Notes: generated by a model not told the origin, from the sequence alone. A DNA stretch of 10,720 bases from JAWXTP01 sp044433415 (GCA_044433415.1 JAWXTP010000101.1:1-10720), one strand, 5' to 3'; shown: positions 1 to 8,136, counted from the first letter of the stretch. Program-made: numbers and translations.

Positions 1-1
1 C

Positions 2-17
2 ATAGTTTTTAAACTAT
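2..17. repeat. Short inverted repeat at window edge
   Basis: Seven-base arms ATAGTTT and AAACTAT enclose two bases. No T-run follows. It may be part of a terminator for a gene lying off the left edge, or chance in AT-rich DNA. From here to about 230 I see no gene and no other strong signal, only AT-rich sequence with a weak AAGGTT/AACCTT stem at about 195-214. Confidence 0.25.
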
Positions 18-230
18 AAAGATACTGAAAATCAGGGACTTATACAAATTTTTAAGACACTTATTTAATTGAATTTCATATATTTATGAGGTTTTTTTGA
101 ATTTTTGTCATGTAGTAAATATTTATACAATAAAAGAAAGACTTGTACCGTTTGATTTATAAATGATTGGTAATAAAACAATAATATAAAATATAAGGTT
201 GTTCTTAAAACCTTAATTTCTTCATTTATT

Positions 231-304
231 TAAGTTTGGGTTAGTAGTTTAGAAGTCGAAAAGACTTCACAAGGAAAGGATAGTCGTGAGACTCTCCTTT
301 TTTT
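231..304 (+). ncRNA. Candidate short two-hairpin RNA with its own -7 box
   Basis: A perfect Bacteroidota -7 box, TAAGTTTG, lies at 231-238, which would start a transcript near 245. This is followed by hairpin 1 (GAAGTC 252-257, loop GAAAA, GACTTC 263-268) and a terminator hairpin ending in a T-run by 304. The predicted product is about 60 nt, made almost only of two stems. Both stems carry AGTC/GACT next to the loop, so they may be related. No clear -33 TTTG is present at the usual distance, which weakens the promoter call. The other reading is the tail of an upstream transcript coming from off the left edge. I do not recognise it as tmRNA, SRP RNA, RNase P RNA or a known riboswitch. Confidence 0.4.
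275..304 (+). terminator. Rho-independent terminator
   Basis: AAAGGA (275-280) plus AGTC (282-285) pair with GACT (290-293) plus TCCTTT (295-300), with one T/C mismatch inside the stem and a GTGA tetraloop of the stable GNRA type. T residues continue to 304. This is a clear plus-strand intrinsic terminator and separates leuS from whatever is transcribed upstream. Confidence 0.75.
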
Positions 305-434
305 GCGTTATATACTTACCTGATAAAGAAGTAGGTTTAAATTGTCCCTAAAATATCAGTTTAAAGTAGACAAGTAAATAAAATTGTAAAATTTGTAAAT
401 TATTTAGATTATTATAGTAAATTTTCGTCATTTT

Positions 435-471
435 GTTTTACCTTTGTGGGGGTTTAGTGTTATGGTAAAAC
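435..471. repeat. Inverted repeat spanning the leuS -7 box and transcript start
   Basis: Perfect arms GTTTTACC (435-442) and GGTAAAAC (464-471) are separated by 21 bases that include a GGGGG run. The left arm overlaps the -7 box and the right arm would lie just inside the transcript. It could be an operator for a dimeric regulator, or chance. If the start is near 453 the left arm is not transcribed, so an RNA stem is less likely. Confidence 0.3.
439..446 (+). promoter_or_regulatory. Probable leuS promoter, -7 box
   Basis: TACCTTTG matches the Bacteroidota TAnnTTTG -7 consensus exactly. It would start a transcript near 453, leaving a leader of about 100 nt before leuS. No TTTG is seen 19-21 bases upstream, so the -33 element is weak or absent. 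The box sits inside the left arm of an 8-bp inverted repeat (435-442 and 464-471). Confidence 0.45.
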
Positions 472-551
472 TTGTGTGTTGTATACAATGTTTTTATAAG
501 CTAAATTCAATATGACTAGATTTATAACATTATTTATTTTCAATTATACTT

Positions 552-3317
552 ATGGAATACAATTTTAGCGAGATAGAGCAAAAATGGCAAAAAAAATGGA
601 GTGAACAAAAAACTTATAAGGTTGAAATAGACTCTTCTAAACCAAAATTTTATGTTTTAGATATGTTTCCTTATCCTTCAGGGGCAGGGCTACATGTTGG
701 TCACCCACTAGGGTATATAGCTTCAGATATTTATTCTCGTTATAAGCGTCAAAAAGGATTTAACGTGCTACATCCTATGGGTTATGATGCTTTTGGTCTT
801 CCTGCTGAGCAATATGCTATTCAAACAGGTCAACATCCTCGTGTAACAACTGAAAAAAATATTGCTCGTTATAGAGAACAATTAGATAAAATAGGTTTTT
901 CTTTCGACTGGGATAGAGAAATCAAAACTTGTGATACGGAGTATTATAAATGGACACAATGGGTGTTCGTAAAGATGTTTGCAAGTTATTACAATAATAA
1001 AACACAAAAAGCTGAACCTATAGCAGAACTTGTTAAAGAGTTCGAAGCTAATGGTACAGCAAATATAGACGTTGCAGAAAGTAATAGCCTTAGCTTTACA
1101 GCTACAGAATGGGCTGAGAAATCAGAGAAAGAACGTGAAGATATACTTCAAAATTATCGTTTAGCTTTTAGAGCCGCAACACTTGTTAACTGGTGCCCAG
1201 GTTTAGGTACAGTATTAGCAAATGACGAGGTTAAAGACGGATTATCTGTAAGAGGTGGTTTCCCTGTTGAGCAAAAATTAATGCAACAGTGGCTTCTACG
1301 TGTTACAGCCTATGCTGAACGTTTACTTACAGGTCTTGATAAATTAGAGTGGAGTGACTCTTTAAAAGAAATTCAAAAAAACTGGATAGGTCGTTCTGAA
1401 GGTGCACAAATGTTCTTTAACATTGAAGGTACTGATTTAGATTTAGAGATTTTCACTACACGTGCAGATACTGTATTTGGTGTTACATTTATGGTTATAG
1501 CACCAGAACACCCTTGGGTTAAGCAAATTACTACTGCTGAGCAACAAGAGGAAGTTGAAAATTATATCATAGAAACTAAGAAACGTTCTGAAAGAGAACG
1601 TATGACAGATGTTAAGCGTGTTAGTGGAGCAAATACTGGCGCTTTCTGTGTTAATCCTTTCAATGGAGTTAAAATTCCTATCTTTATCAGTGATTATGTA
1701 CTTATGGGTTATGGTACAGGTGCTATTATGGCAGTTCCTGCACATGACTCTCGTGACTGGGCTTTTGCAAGACACTTTAACTTACCTATAATCCCTGTAG
1801 TTGCAGGTGGTGACGTAAATGAGGCTTCTTATGATGCAAAAGAGGGAGCTTTGATAAATTCAGAGTTCTTAACAGGTCTTGACGTTAAAGATGCTATTAA
1901 AAAAATGTTCGAGGTCTTAGAACAAAAAAATATAGGTAAGAAATGTATTAACTACCGTTTACGTGATGCTATCTTCTCACGTCAACGTTATTGGGGTGAA
2001 CCTTTCCCAATTTATTATAAAGATGATATCGCTTATCCTTTAAGTGAAGACCAACTTCCATTGGAGTTACCTGCTATAGATAACTTTGGTCCTACAGAGC
2101 AAGGTGAGCCACCTTTGGCACGTGTTGACAGTTGGCATACAGTAAATAATGAGCCTTTTGAATTAAGTACTATGCCAGGTTTTGCAGGTTCTTCAGCTTA
2201 TTATTTAAGATATATGGATCCTAGAAATAATGAAGCCTTAGTAAGTACAGAAGCTAATGAATACTGGAGAAATGTAGACCTTTATGTAGGTGGTATTGAG
2301 CATGCTACAGGTCACTTGATGTATTCTCGTTTCTGGAATAAGTTCTTATATGACCTAGGTTATGTATGCGAAAGTGAGCCTTTTAAAAAGCTAGTTAACC
2401 AAGGTATGATACAAGGACGTTCAAACTTTGTATATAGACTTAAAAACGAAAATAAATTTGTTTCTCTTTCTTTGAAAGACCAATATGATACACAAGAAAT
2501 TCATGTTGATGTTAATATCGTAAGAAATGACGTTCTTGATATTGAGGCTTTCAGAGCGTGGAGACCAGAATTTAACGATGCTGAATTTATCCTTGAAGAA
2601 GGTGATAAATATGTTTGTGGTTGGGCAGTAGAGAAAATGTCAAAATCTATGTTCAATGTTGTAAATCCTGACTTAATCGTTGAGAAATATGGCGCTGATA
2701 CTCTTAGAATGTATGAAATGTTCTTAGGTCCACTTGAGCAATCTAAACCTTGGGATACTAATGGTATAGACGGTGTTTATAAGTTCTTACGTAAATTTTG
2801 GAGATTGTATTTTGACAATGAAAGTAGCTTAAATATTGCTGATGTAGCTGCTGATAAAGCTGCTTTAAAAGCATTACACAAATGTATTAAGAAAGTTGGT
2901 GAAGATATAGAGAACTTCTCTTTCAATACTTCTATCAGTGCATTTATGATATGTATAAACGAACTTTCAGATCGCAAATGCAACTCAAAAGAGGTGTTAG
3001 AACCACTTGCAGTACTTCTTAGTGCTTTTGCTCCTCACATCACAGAAGAGCTTTGGAGTCTGATGGGTAAAGAAGGTTCAATTTGTGAAGCTGCTTATCC
3101 TGTTTATAACGGAGAGTATTTAGTAGAAAGCTCGTTTGCTTACCCAGTATCATTTAATGGCAAGATGCGTTTCAAAAAAGAATTTGCTTTAGATTTAGAC
3201 AATAAAGAGATAGAGCAACAGATTATTAATGACGAAAATGCTCAAAAATACCTTGAAGGTAAGGCCCCTAAAAAGGTTATTATCGTAAAAGGTAAAATTA
3301 TTAATATTGTTTGTTAA
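552..3317 (+). CDS. leuS: Leucyl-tRNA synthetase
   Basis: Class I aminoacyl-tRNA synthetase that charges tRNA-Leu with leucine using ATP in the cytoplasm. It is 921 residues, the usual size for the Bacteroidota form. Visible motifs are the HIGH box as HVGH (48-51, within a PYPSGAGLHVGHPLGY context), the KMSKS box (695-699), and the CP1 editing domain with TTRADT (302-307) and the HDxRD motif (398-402) that binds the amino group of mischarged amino acids, so proofreading looks intact. An insertion around residues 145-180 (YYNNKTQKAEP and following) is typical of Bacteroidota LeuRS, as is the leucine-specific region just before KMSKS. The alpha-helical anticodon-binding domain and C-terminal tail fill residues from about 740 on. 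The ATG start puts the first motif at the normal distance. There is no strong ribosome binding site. It is probably a single-gene transcript: a terminator lies directly downstream. Confidence 0.98.
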   Translation: MEYNFSEIEQKWQKKWSEQKTYKVEIDSSKPKFYVLDMFPYPSGAGLHVGHPLGYIASDIYSRYKRQKGFNVLHPMGYDAFGLPAEQYAIQTGQHPRVTTEKNIARYREQLDKIGFSFDWDREIKTCDTEYYKWTQWVFVKMFASYYNNKTQKAEPIAELVKEFEANGTANIDVAESNSLSFTATEWAEKSEKEREDILQNYRLAFRAATLVNWCPGLGTVLANDEVKDGLSVRGGFPVEQKLMQQWLLRVTAYAERLLTGLDKLEWSDSLKEIQKNWIGRSEGAQMFFNIEGTDLDLEIFTTRADTVFGVTFMVIAPEHPWVKQITTAEQQEEVENYIIETKKRSERERMTDVKRVSGANTGAFCVNPFNGVKIPIFISDYVLMGYGTGAIMAVPAHDSRDWAFARHFNLPIIPVVAGGDVNEASYDAKEGALINSEFLTGLDVKDAIKKMFEVLEQKNIGKKCINYRLRDAIFSRQRYWGEPFPIYYKDDIAYPLSEDQLPLELPAIDNFGPTEQGEPPLARVDSWHTVNNEPFELSTMPGFAGSSAYYLRYMDPRNNEALVSTEANEYWRNVDLYVGGIEHATGHLMYSRFWNKFLYDLGYVCESEPFKKLVNQGMIQGRSNFVYRLKNENKFVSLSLKDQYDTQEIHVDVNIVRNDVLDIEAFRAWRPEFNDAEFILEEGDKYVCGWAVEKMSKSMFNVVNPDLIVEKYGADTLRMYEMFLGPLEQSKPWDTNGIDGVYKFLRKFWRLYFDNESSLNIADVAADKAALKALHKCIKKVGEDIENFSFNTSISAFMICINELSDRKCNSKEVLEPLAVLLSAFAPHITEELWSLMGKEGSICEAAYPVYNGEYLVESSFAYPVSFNGKMRFKKEFALDLDNKEIEQQIINDENAQKYLEGKAPKKVIIVKGKIINIVC

Positions 3318-3329
3318 TAAATACATGTT

Positions 3330-3366
3330 AAACTGTTTTGATACATTTTGTATCAAAACAGTTTTT
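3330..3366 (+). terminator. leuS terminator, perfect 16-bp stem
   Basis: Arms 3330-3345 and 3349-3364 are perfectly complementary (AAACTGTTTTGATACA and its reverse complement) around a TTT loop. The 3' arm runs directly into further T residues. It lies 12 nt after the leuS stop. The stem starts with A residues and ends with T residues, so it could also work in the opposite direction. Confidence 0.85.
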
Positions 3367-3408
3367 CAATAAAACCAATTATTAGAACTCCCCTCAATAA
3401 AGAAAGCT

Positions 3409-4320
3409 ATGACCGATTTAACAAAGAAGATTTTAACAGAATTTAAAAGCTATGTTTTAATTTCTGTAGGTTTAATCATCTATTCGTTTGGATGGATGGG
3501 TATACTAATGCCTGCAAAGGTAATTGGTGGTGGTATGACAGGTGTCGGCCAAATAATCTATTTCCTGACTAGTGTAGGAGGAGAAGAAGGGATTCCTGTA
3601 GGTCTTTCATTTATTGTGATTAATGTTGTCTTATTAGCAGTAGCTGTTTTTATAATAGGTCCAAAGTTTGGTATAAAAGCGATATATGGTATTTTCTTTT
3701 ATTCCTTTGCTTTAGGTATAATGCAAAAAATAATACCAGAAGACCTTATGGGTTTGCAAGATGATAAATTGCTTTCATCTATCCTTGGGGGTGGCTTAGC
3801 CGGTATAGGTATTGCTATATGTTTTATGCAGGGAGGTAGTACAGGAGGAACAGATATAATTGCTCTGATAATCAATAAGTATCGTAGTGTTAGTCTTGGA
3901 AGGATTATTATGATGTGTGATGTGTTTATTATAGGAAGCACATATTTCGTATTCCACAATATATCATCTATTATTTATGGTTATATTACTATTGCTGTTG
4001 TCGGTTATACAATAGATTTTGTAATGCAAGGCACAAGTCAAAGTTGTCAATTGTTTATTATATCAAAATATACAGATGAAATAGCTCCTGTAATTATAGG
4101 AAAAGCAAATAGAGGACTTACGATATTGCATGGAGAGGGTGGATATACGGGGAGCCCACAAAAGATACTTATGGTTTACTGTAGACGAACAGAAATTGCT
4201 CAATTGTGTAAGCTAGTGCGTGATGTTGATAATAATGCGTTTATATCTAACTCATTAGTGTCAAATGTGTATGGAAATGGATTTGATGAACTAAAATTAA
4301 AGAAGAAAAAGAATGGATAA
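3409..4320 (+). CDS. YitT family membrane protein (DUF161 + DUF2179)
   Basis: Integral inner-membrane protein of 303 residues, normal for the YitT family. Hydrophobic segments lie at about 15-35, 63-83, 91-108, 122-140, 165-182 and 186-206. The glycine-rich GGSTGGTDI stretch (142-150) is a family hallmark. The C-terminal domain (about 235-290), with LTILHGEGGYTG and a DNNAFISNSLVSNVYGNGFD tail, is the soluble DUF2179 domain. The substrate is not established for the family, and the sequence does not show one. Bacteroidota genomes often carry a yitT-like gene near leuS (recalled, not searched). The ATG follows AAAGAAAGCT, a weak ribosome binding site. It starts the downstream cluster; no exact TAnnTTTG box was seen in the 3367-3408 gap, so its promoter is unresolved. 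Confidence 0.9.
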   Translation: MTDLTKKILTEFKSYVLISVGLIIYSFGWMGILMPAKVIGGGMTGVGQIIYFLTSVGGEEGIPVGLSFIVINVVLLAVAVFIIGPKFGIKAIYGIFFYSFALGIMQKIIPEDLMGLQDDKLLSSILGGGLAGIGIAICFMQGGSTGGTDIIALIINKYRSVSLGRIIMMCDVFIIGSTYFVFHNISSIIYGYITIAVVGYTIDFVMQGTSQSCQLFIISKYTDEIAPVIIGKANRGLTILHGEGGYTGSPQKILMVYCRRTEIAQLCKLVRDVDNNAFISNSLVSNVYGNGFDELKLKKKKNG

Positions 4321-5638
4321 AAAGCAGAAGTTGCCAATTGCATTAATAATAATATGTATGGTGCTTACGGTATCTATACTTATGTTTAAATGTAATTTGT
4401 CAAATAGGGGAGGTGCTTCTAGAAGTAGGGAAACAAATAGTGAATTAGGTGGTAACGTCCCTAAATTTATGTTTGGTATATGTGTGGATTCTTTAGATGT
4501 ATTAACTGATGATGTTAAACGAGGTGATACCTTTGGAGGACTATTAGAAAAACAAGGTGTTACATCTGCTGAGGTGCATAGTATAGTTTTGATGTCTGAG
4601 GGAGTTTTCGATTTAAAAACTTTTAGGCATGGTAATAAATACAATGTTTTTAAAGATAAAAATAATAAGCTTCAATACTTTATTTACGAGCACACCGTTA
4701 AAGAATATATTGTGATAGACTTTACAAGGGGTCTTACACTCAAAAAATGCGAGAAAGATGTTGTTCTTGAACGTAAATATGCGGAGGCTGAGATAAGTAG
4801 CTCTCTTTGGGTTGCTATAGTAGATCAGGGACTAAACCCAGCTTTAGCAGCTATGCTTTCAGATGTATTCCAATGGAGTATAGACTTCTATGCTATGCAA
4901 AAGGGTGATAAATTTAAGGTAGTCTATGATGAAATGTTCATAGATGGTGAGAGCATAGGTATAGGTACTATCTGGGGAAGTATCTTTAGCCATAGTGATA
5001 AGGAGTATTATGCAGTTCGTTATGAGTATATGGATAAAGGTCAGAAAGTTAAAGGTTATTGGGATGAAGAGGGTAAGAGTTTAAAAAGTGCTTTCCTGAA
5101 AGCTCCTTTAAGTTATTCTCGTATCAGCTCTACTTTCTCTAACTCACGACTTCACCCAGTGTTACGTATACGTAGACCTCACCATGGAGTAGATTATGCA
5201 GCTCCATCGGGTACTCCAGTACAAGCCATAGGTGATGGTGTTGTTACTTTCTGTCAATATTCTGGTGGAGGTGGTAATACAATAAAAATCAAGCATGCTA
5301 GAGGTTATGTGTCAGGTTACTTGCATTTAAGAGGTTATGCTAAAGGTATAAGAGTGGGAACACGTGTTTCTCAAGGTGATTTGATAGGTTATGTAGGTAG
5401 TACAGGTCTTTCTACAGGTCCTCACTTAGACTTTAGGATATGGAAAAATGGTACAGCTATAGATCCTTTGAAGATGTCTAACGAAAAAGGAGAGGATATA
5501 ACCTCTTCGCAAAAAGAAAGTTATAACCTAGTTAAAGATAAAGTTATAAGTGAAGTGAGTACAGGAATTCCTGATGAAGGTATGGCCTTTGCTAGTGATT
5601 CTTTGAAAATGAGACTTGTAACAGTACCTATAAAGTAG
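4313..5638 (+). CDS. Membrane-anchored M23 family metallopeptidase
   Basis: Predicted peptidoglycan peptide hydrolase (LytM/M23 fold) acting in the periplasm. Residues 7-25 form one hydrophobic segment, a signal anchor; the following Cys27 does not sit in a good lipobox. Residues 68-110 (VKRGDTFGGLLEKQGV onward) resemble the OapA/LysM-like domain found before M23 domains in MepM-type proteins. The M23 domain (about 265-385) has the zinc motif HHGVD (290-294, ligands H290 and D294), the catalytic-region histidine in YLHLRG (H338), and HLD at 371-373 where many M23 enzymes have HxH. The HLD form is familiar in Bacteroidota members. The start overlaps the upstream yitT-like gene by 8 nt, indicating co-transcription and coupled translation. 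The region after 390 is a short tail with no recognised domain. Bond specificity cannot be told. Confidence 0.93.
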   Translation: MDKKQKLPIALIIICMVLTVSILMFKCNLSNRGGASRSRETNSELGGNVPKFMFGICVDSLDVLTDDVKRGDTFGGLLEKQGVTSAEVHSIVLMSEGVFDLKTFRHGNKYNVFKDKNNKLQYFIYEHTVKEYIVIDFTRGLTLKKCEKDVVLERKYAEAEISSSLWVAIVDQGLNPALAAMLSDVFQWSIDFYAMQKGDKFKVVYDEMFIDGESIGIGTIWGSIFSHSDKEYYAVRYEYMDKGQKVKGYWDEEGKSLKSAFLKAPLSYSRISSTFSNSRLHPVLRIRRPHHGVDYAAPSGTPVQAIGDGVVTFCQYSGGGGNTIKIKHARGYVSGYLHLRGYAKGIRVGTRVSQGDLIGYVGSTGLSTGPHLDFRIWKNGTAIDPLKMSNEKGEDITSSQKESYNLVKDKVISEVSTGIPDEGMAFASDSLKMRLVTVPIK

Positions 5639-5647
5639 TTGATAGAT

Positions 5648-6076
5648 ATGGAGTTAGATTCAAAATTTATAGATTTTATTTCTAAGCATCATGTGATGAC
5701 CTTAGCGACAATTTCTAAAGATAATATACCTAGTTGCTGTGCTCTTTTTTATGTTTATATAAAGGAGGCTAATGTTTTTGTATTTACATCATCTGAGGGT
5801 ACTAAGCATGTAGAAAACATGGTGGATAACCCTACAGTTGCAGCTAATATAGTCTTAGAAACTAAGATAGTAGGTCAGATAGAAGGGTTACAGATTGAAG
5901 GTGAAGTTTTCAAATCTGCTGAGTCGGGTATAGCGAATGCTAAAAAGGAGTATCTTAAGAAATATCCTTTTGCAGTATTTATGGATGTGGATTTGTGGGT
6001 TCTGAAACCTGCAAAGTTAAAACTTACTGATAATAAGCTTGGATTTGGGAAGAAGTTGTTATGGAGTAATTTGTAA
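5648..6076 (+). CDS. YhbP-like (UPF0306) pyridoxamine-phosphate-oxidase-fold protein
   Basis: A 142-residue split-barrel protein of the FMN-binding PNPOx-like superfamily. The N-terminus (KFIDFISKHHVMTLATISKDN) and especially the ending LTDNKLGFGKKLLW (about 126-139) match what I recall of Escherichia coli YhbP, including the LTDN-LGFGKK sequence. Biochemical function is not established; flavin or heme binding is possible from the fold but not shown. I chose ATG at 5648. A TTG at 5639, immediately after the TAG of the peptidase gene, would add three residues and is less likely. The 9-nt gap to the previous gene indicates an operon. No key segment appears missing. Confidence 0.85.
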   Translation: MELDSKFIDFISKHHVMTLATISKDNIPSCCALFYVYIKEANVFVFTSSEGTKHVENMVDNPTVAANIVLETKIVGQIEGLQIEGEVFKSAESGIANAKKEYLKKYPFAVFMDVDLWVLKPAKLKLTDNKLGFGKKLLWSNL

Positions 6077-6093
6077 TATATTTATTATTTGTA

Positions 6094-7101
6094 ATGGGAT
6101 TTTATAACAATATAAATTATGCTAAAGTTTTTGTAACAGGTGCTACAGGTCTTGTAGGTTCACATATCGTATGTGAACTATTAAAAAGAGGCAAAACTGT
6201 TGGCATATCATTTAGAAGTGAGCAGAAATTAGCAAATCTTAATGAGTTACTAAAACGTGAGGGTGTAGACTTGCCCTATAATAGCTATAAAGTCGAGTTA
6301 GATTCTTATGAGGAGTTTAGTGAGATTCTAGTAGGTTATGATGCTGTTGTGCATGCAGCAGCAAATGTAGACTTATCAAAAAATACTAAAGGATATATAA
6401 ATAGTAATCTAGATCTTACGAAAGCTGTATTGTGGGCGGTTGAGAAAGCTGAGGTTAAGCGATTTATACATATAAGTAGTATTGCAACCCTTGGTGAAGC
6501 TAAAGAGGGTAGTAATCTCATAAATGAAAATTGTGAACTTGATTCCCTTGTTGGTAAGAGTGGCTATTCTCGTAGTAAGTTTTATTGTGAAAATGTAGTC
6601 TACAGAGCCTTCTTTGAGGGATTAAATGGTGTTATATTAAACCCTTCTGTAATATTAGGTAGCAACCTACAAAAGAGTAGTTCTTCAAAAATAATAGCTA
6701 CTTTATCTCGTAAAAATAAATTCTATAGCTCAGGAGTTACAGGTTATGTAGGTGTGAGGGATGTAGCTAGAGCCGTAACAGAAGTTTTAGATACAGACAT
6801 AACTTTAAAAAGACTAGTGGTGTCAAATGAAAATTTGTCATATAAGGAGCTAATGAGCTTAAGTGCTAGTATCATGGGGTTTGCAGCTCCTGTAATGAAA
6901 GTGTCTGATAGATTAATAAAGGGTGTGGTTTTAGGTTTACGATTCTTCGAAAAACTTAAAGTAAACTTTGGACTTTCATCGTCTATGGTTGAATGCCTTA
7001 TCTCTCAAAAATACTATGATGGAACCGAGATAACAAAATGTACGGCTTTCACTTATATGTCTCTAGAAGAACAGTTAAAAGAATTTTTAATAGCTAAATA
7101 G
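6094..7101 (+). CDS. NAD(P)-dependent epimerase/reductase, extended SDR family
   Basis: Rossmann-fold oxidoreductase of 335 residues. The nucleotide-binding motif TGATGLVG is at 15-22 (G16, G19, G22). The catalytic set follows: ISS with S128/S129, then Y158 and K162 in GYSRSK. AAANVDLSK (about 90-98) is the usual HAAA-type motif after the fourth strand. The overall pattern suggests the dihydroflavonol-reductase/3-beta-hydroxysteroid-dehydrogenase side of the extended SDRs rather than a classic UDP-sugar epimerase, but the substrate is unknown. The ATG start adds a 10-residue lead before the first strand, slightly long; no better start is seen. It lies 17 nt after the YhbP-like gene and 29 nt before the methyltransferase gene, so it probably belongs to the same transcript. 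Confidence 0.9.
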   Translation: MGFYNNINYAKVFVTGATGLVGSHIVCELLKRGKTVGISFRSEQKLANLNELLKREGVDLPYNSYKVELDSYEEFSEILVGYDAVVHAAANVDLSKNTKGYINSNLDLTKAVLWAVEKAEVKRFIHISSIATLGEAKEGSNLINENCELDSLVGKSGYSRSKFYCENVVYRAFFEGLNGVILNPSVILGSNLQKSSSSKIIATLSRKNKFYSSGVTGYVGVRDVARAVTEVLDTDITLKRLVVSNENLSYKELMSLSASIMGFAAPVMKVSDRLIKGVVLGLRFFEKLKVNFGLSSSMVECLISQKYYDGTEITKCTAFTYMSLEEQLKEFLIAK

Positions 7102-7130
7102 CTGTAAAATAATTATAAAATAATATACAA

Positions 7131-8015
7131 ATGGTATCACAACTTATTACGCCTAGTGATTGGCAAGATTATGAACTTATAGATAGTGGAAATTTCGAAA
7201 AACTTGAGCGTTTCGGCGAGTTTGTCATTGCACGTCCTGAACCTCAGGCTTTATGGCAAAAATCTTTAAGTGACAAAAAGTGGAATGAGATGAGTGATGC
7301 TTATTTCCGTCGTGATGCAAAGAGCGAAGAACGTGGTGAGTGGATGCTAAAGCCTAGAATGAAAGAGCAATGGCATGTTAACTATCGCTATAAGGATATG
7401 GTTATAAAGATGAGACTAGGACTTACATCTTTTAAACATGTGGGTATATTCCCTGAGCAAGCTGCCAACTGGAATTTTATCTATGATTCTGTAAAAGAGC
7501 AACTTTCAGGGGGAAAGCAAGCTAAAGTACTTAATCTATTTGCTTATACAGGAGGTGCTACTCTTGCGGCTAAAAGCGCAGGTGCAGAAGTTACTCACGT
7601 TGACTCAGTAAAACAAGTGGTGACTTGGACACGTGAGAATATGGAGCTTAGCGGACTTAACAATATACGTTGGATAGTTGAGGATGCACGTAAATTTGTA
7701 AATAAAGAGGTTAAGCGTGGAAGCAAGTATACAGGTATTATCTTAGATCCTCCAGCTTATGGTAGAGGAGCCGATAATGAAAAATGGATATTAGAGAAAG
7801 ATATTTATGACTTGTTAGTAAGTTGTGAGAAGCTATTGTCTGATGGTGGTTTCTTAGTGTTTAATCTATACTCTATGGGTCTGTCAGCATTATTAGCTAA
7901 GGGTCTGTTAGAGCAAATCTTTGGAGCTAAGAATATTGAATTTGGTGAACTTTTCTTTGTTGATAATTATAAAAAGACTTTGCCTTTAGGAGTTTTTGCT
8001 CGTTTTAAAAGGTAA
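7131..8015 (+). CDS. Class I SAM-dependent methyltransferase, RlmI/RlmK-like core
   Basis: A 294-residue methyltransferase of the COG1092-like group (family recalled, not searched). Motif I is VLNLFAYTGGATLAA (133-147), the acidic motif II is THVDSV (about 155-160), a VEDARKFV segment (about 184-191) marks the adenine-contact loop, and motif IV is DPPAYGRG (206-213). It lacks the N-terminal PUA domain of E. coli RlmI. The segment after motif IV reads FNLYSMG where m5C enzymes carry a catalytic cysteine; the only cysteine is in LVSCEKLL. A base N-methylation or another target is therefore as likely as m5C. Ribosomal RNA is a reasonable but unproven substrate. It is the last gene of the plus-strand cluster, and its stop codon lies within the first hairpin of the downstream inverted-repeat cluster. 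Confidence 0.87.
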   Translation: MVSQLITPSDWQDYELIDSGNFEKLERFGEFVIARPEPQALWQKSLSDKKWNEMSDAYFRRDAKSEERGEWMLKPRMKEQWHVNYRYKDMVIKMRLGLTSFKHVGIFPEQAANWNFIYDSVKEQLSGGKQAKVLNLFAYTGGATLAAKSAGAEVTHVDSVKQVVTWTRENMELSGLNNIRWIVEDARKFVNKEVKRGSKYTGIILDPPAYGRGADNEKWILEKDIYDLLVSCEKLLSDGGFLVFNLYSMGLSALLAKGLLEQIFGAKNIEFGELFFVDNYKKTLPLGVFARFKR

Positions 8016-8047
8016 TTTCCGAAAACCTCAAGTTTTCGGAAATTACC
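8011..8047 (+). terminator. Hairpin 1 of cluster, overlapping the methyltransferase stop
   Basis: Arms 8011-8026 and 8032-8047 are perfectly complementary over 16 bp with loop CTCAA. The TAA stop (8013-8015) is in the left arm. There is no T-run, so it may protect the 3' end of the mRNA or terminate in either direction together with the following hairpins. Confidence 0.6.
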
Positions 8048-8100
8048 CACAATTTTGTAAAAATTGTGCGCTCAGTTGTCTCGAAGAGCAACTGAAGGCG
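8048..8100. repeat. Hairpins 2 and 3 of cluster
   Basis: Hairpin 2 has 9-bp arms CACAATTTT (8048-8056) and AAAATTGTG (8060-8068). Hairpin 3 follows at once: CAGTTG (8073-8078) pairs with CAACTG (8089-8094), with an inner CTC/GAG and loop GAA, and an outer CGC/GCG (8069-8071 and 8098-8100). They abut hairpin 1 and each other with no spacer. Confidence 0.55.
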
Positions 8101-8110
8101 AGTTTTTGTT

Positions 8111-8129
8111 CACTTTTTTCAAAAAAGTG
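8111..8129. repeat. Hairpin 4 of cluster
   Basis: CACTTTTTT (8111-8119) and AAAAAAGTG (8121-8129) flank a single C. In RNA the real loop would open to three or more bases. Either strand could use the A/T-rich arm as part of a terminator, but there is no separate T tail. Confidence 0.45.
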
Positions 8130-8136
8130 TTAAACG

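Noticed and set aside
462..515. A 17-codon frame (MVKLVCCIQCFYKLNSI) before leuS as a leader peptide
   Set aside because: Only two leucine codons, no ribosome binding site, and no terminator/antiterminator pair after it. Short frames like this are expected by chance.
1..551. tRNA, tmRNA, SRP RNA or T-box leader upstream of leuS
   Set aside because: No cloverleaf, no CCA or T-arm signature, no SRP apical loop and no T-box sequence found; T-boxes are also not expected in this phylum.
583..590. A8 tract near the start of leuS as another phase-variation site
   Set aside because: leuS is essential and its frame is intact across the tract; Lys-rich runs are ordinary in an AT-rich genome.
1443..1791. 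Open frames on both strands inside leuS (1443-1775 minus, 1609-1791 plus) and others inside real genes
   Set aside because: They lie wholly within well-supported genes in other frames, their products lack recognisable domains, and they are explained as shadows.
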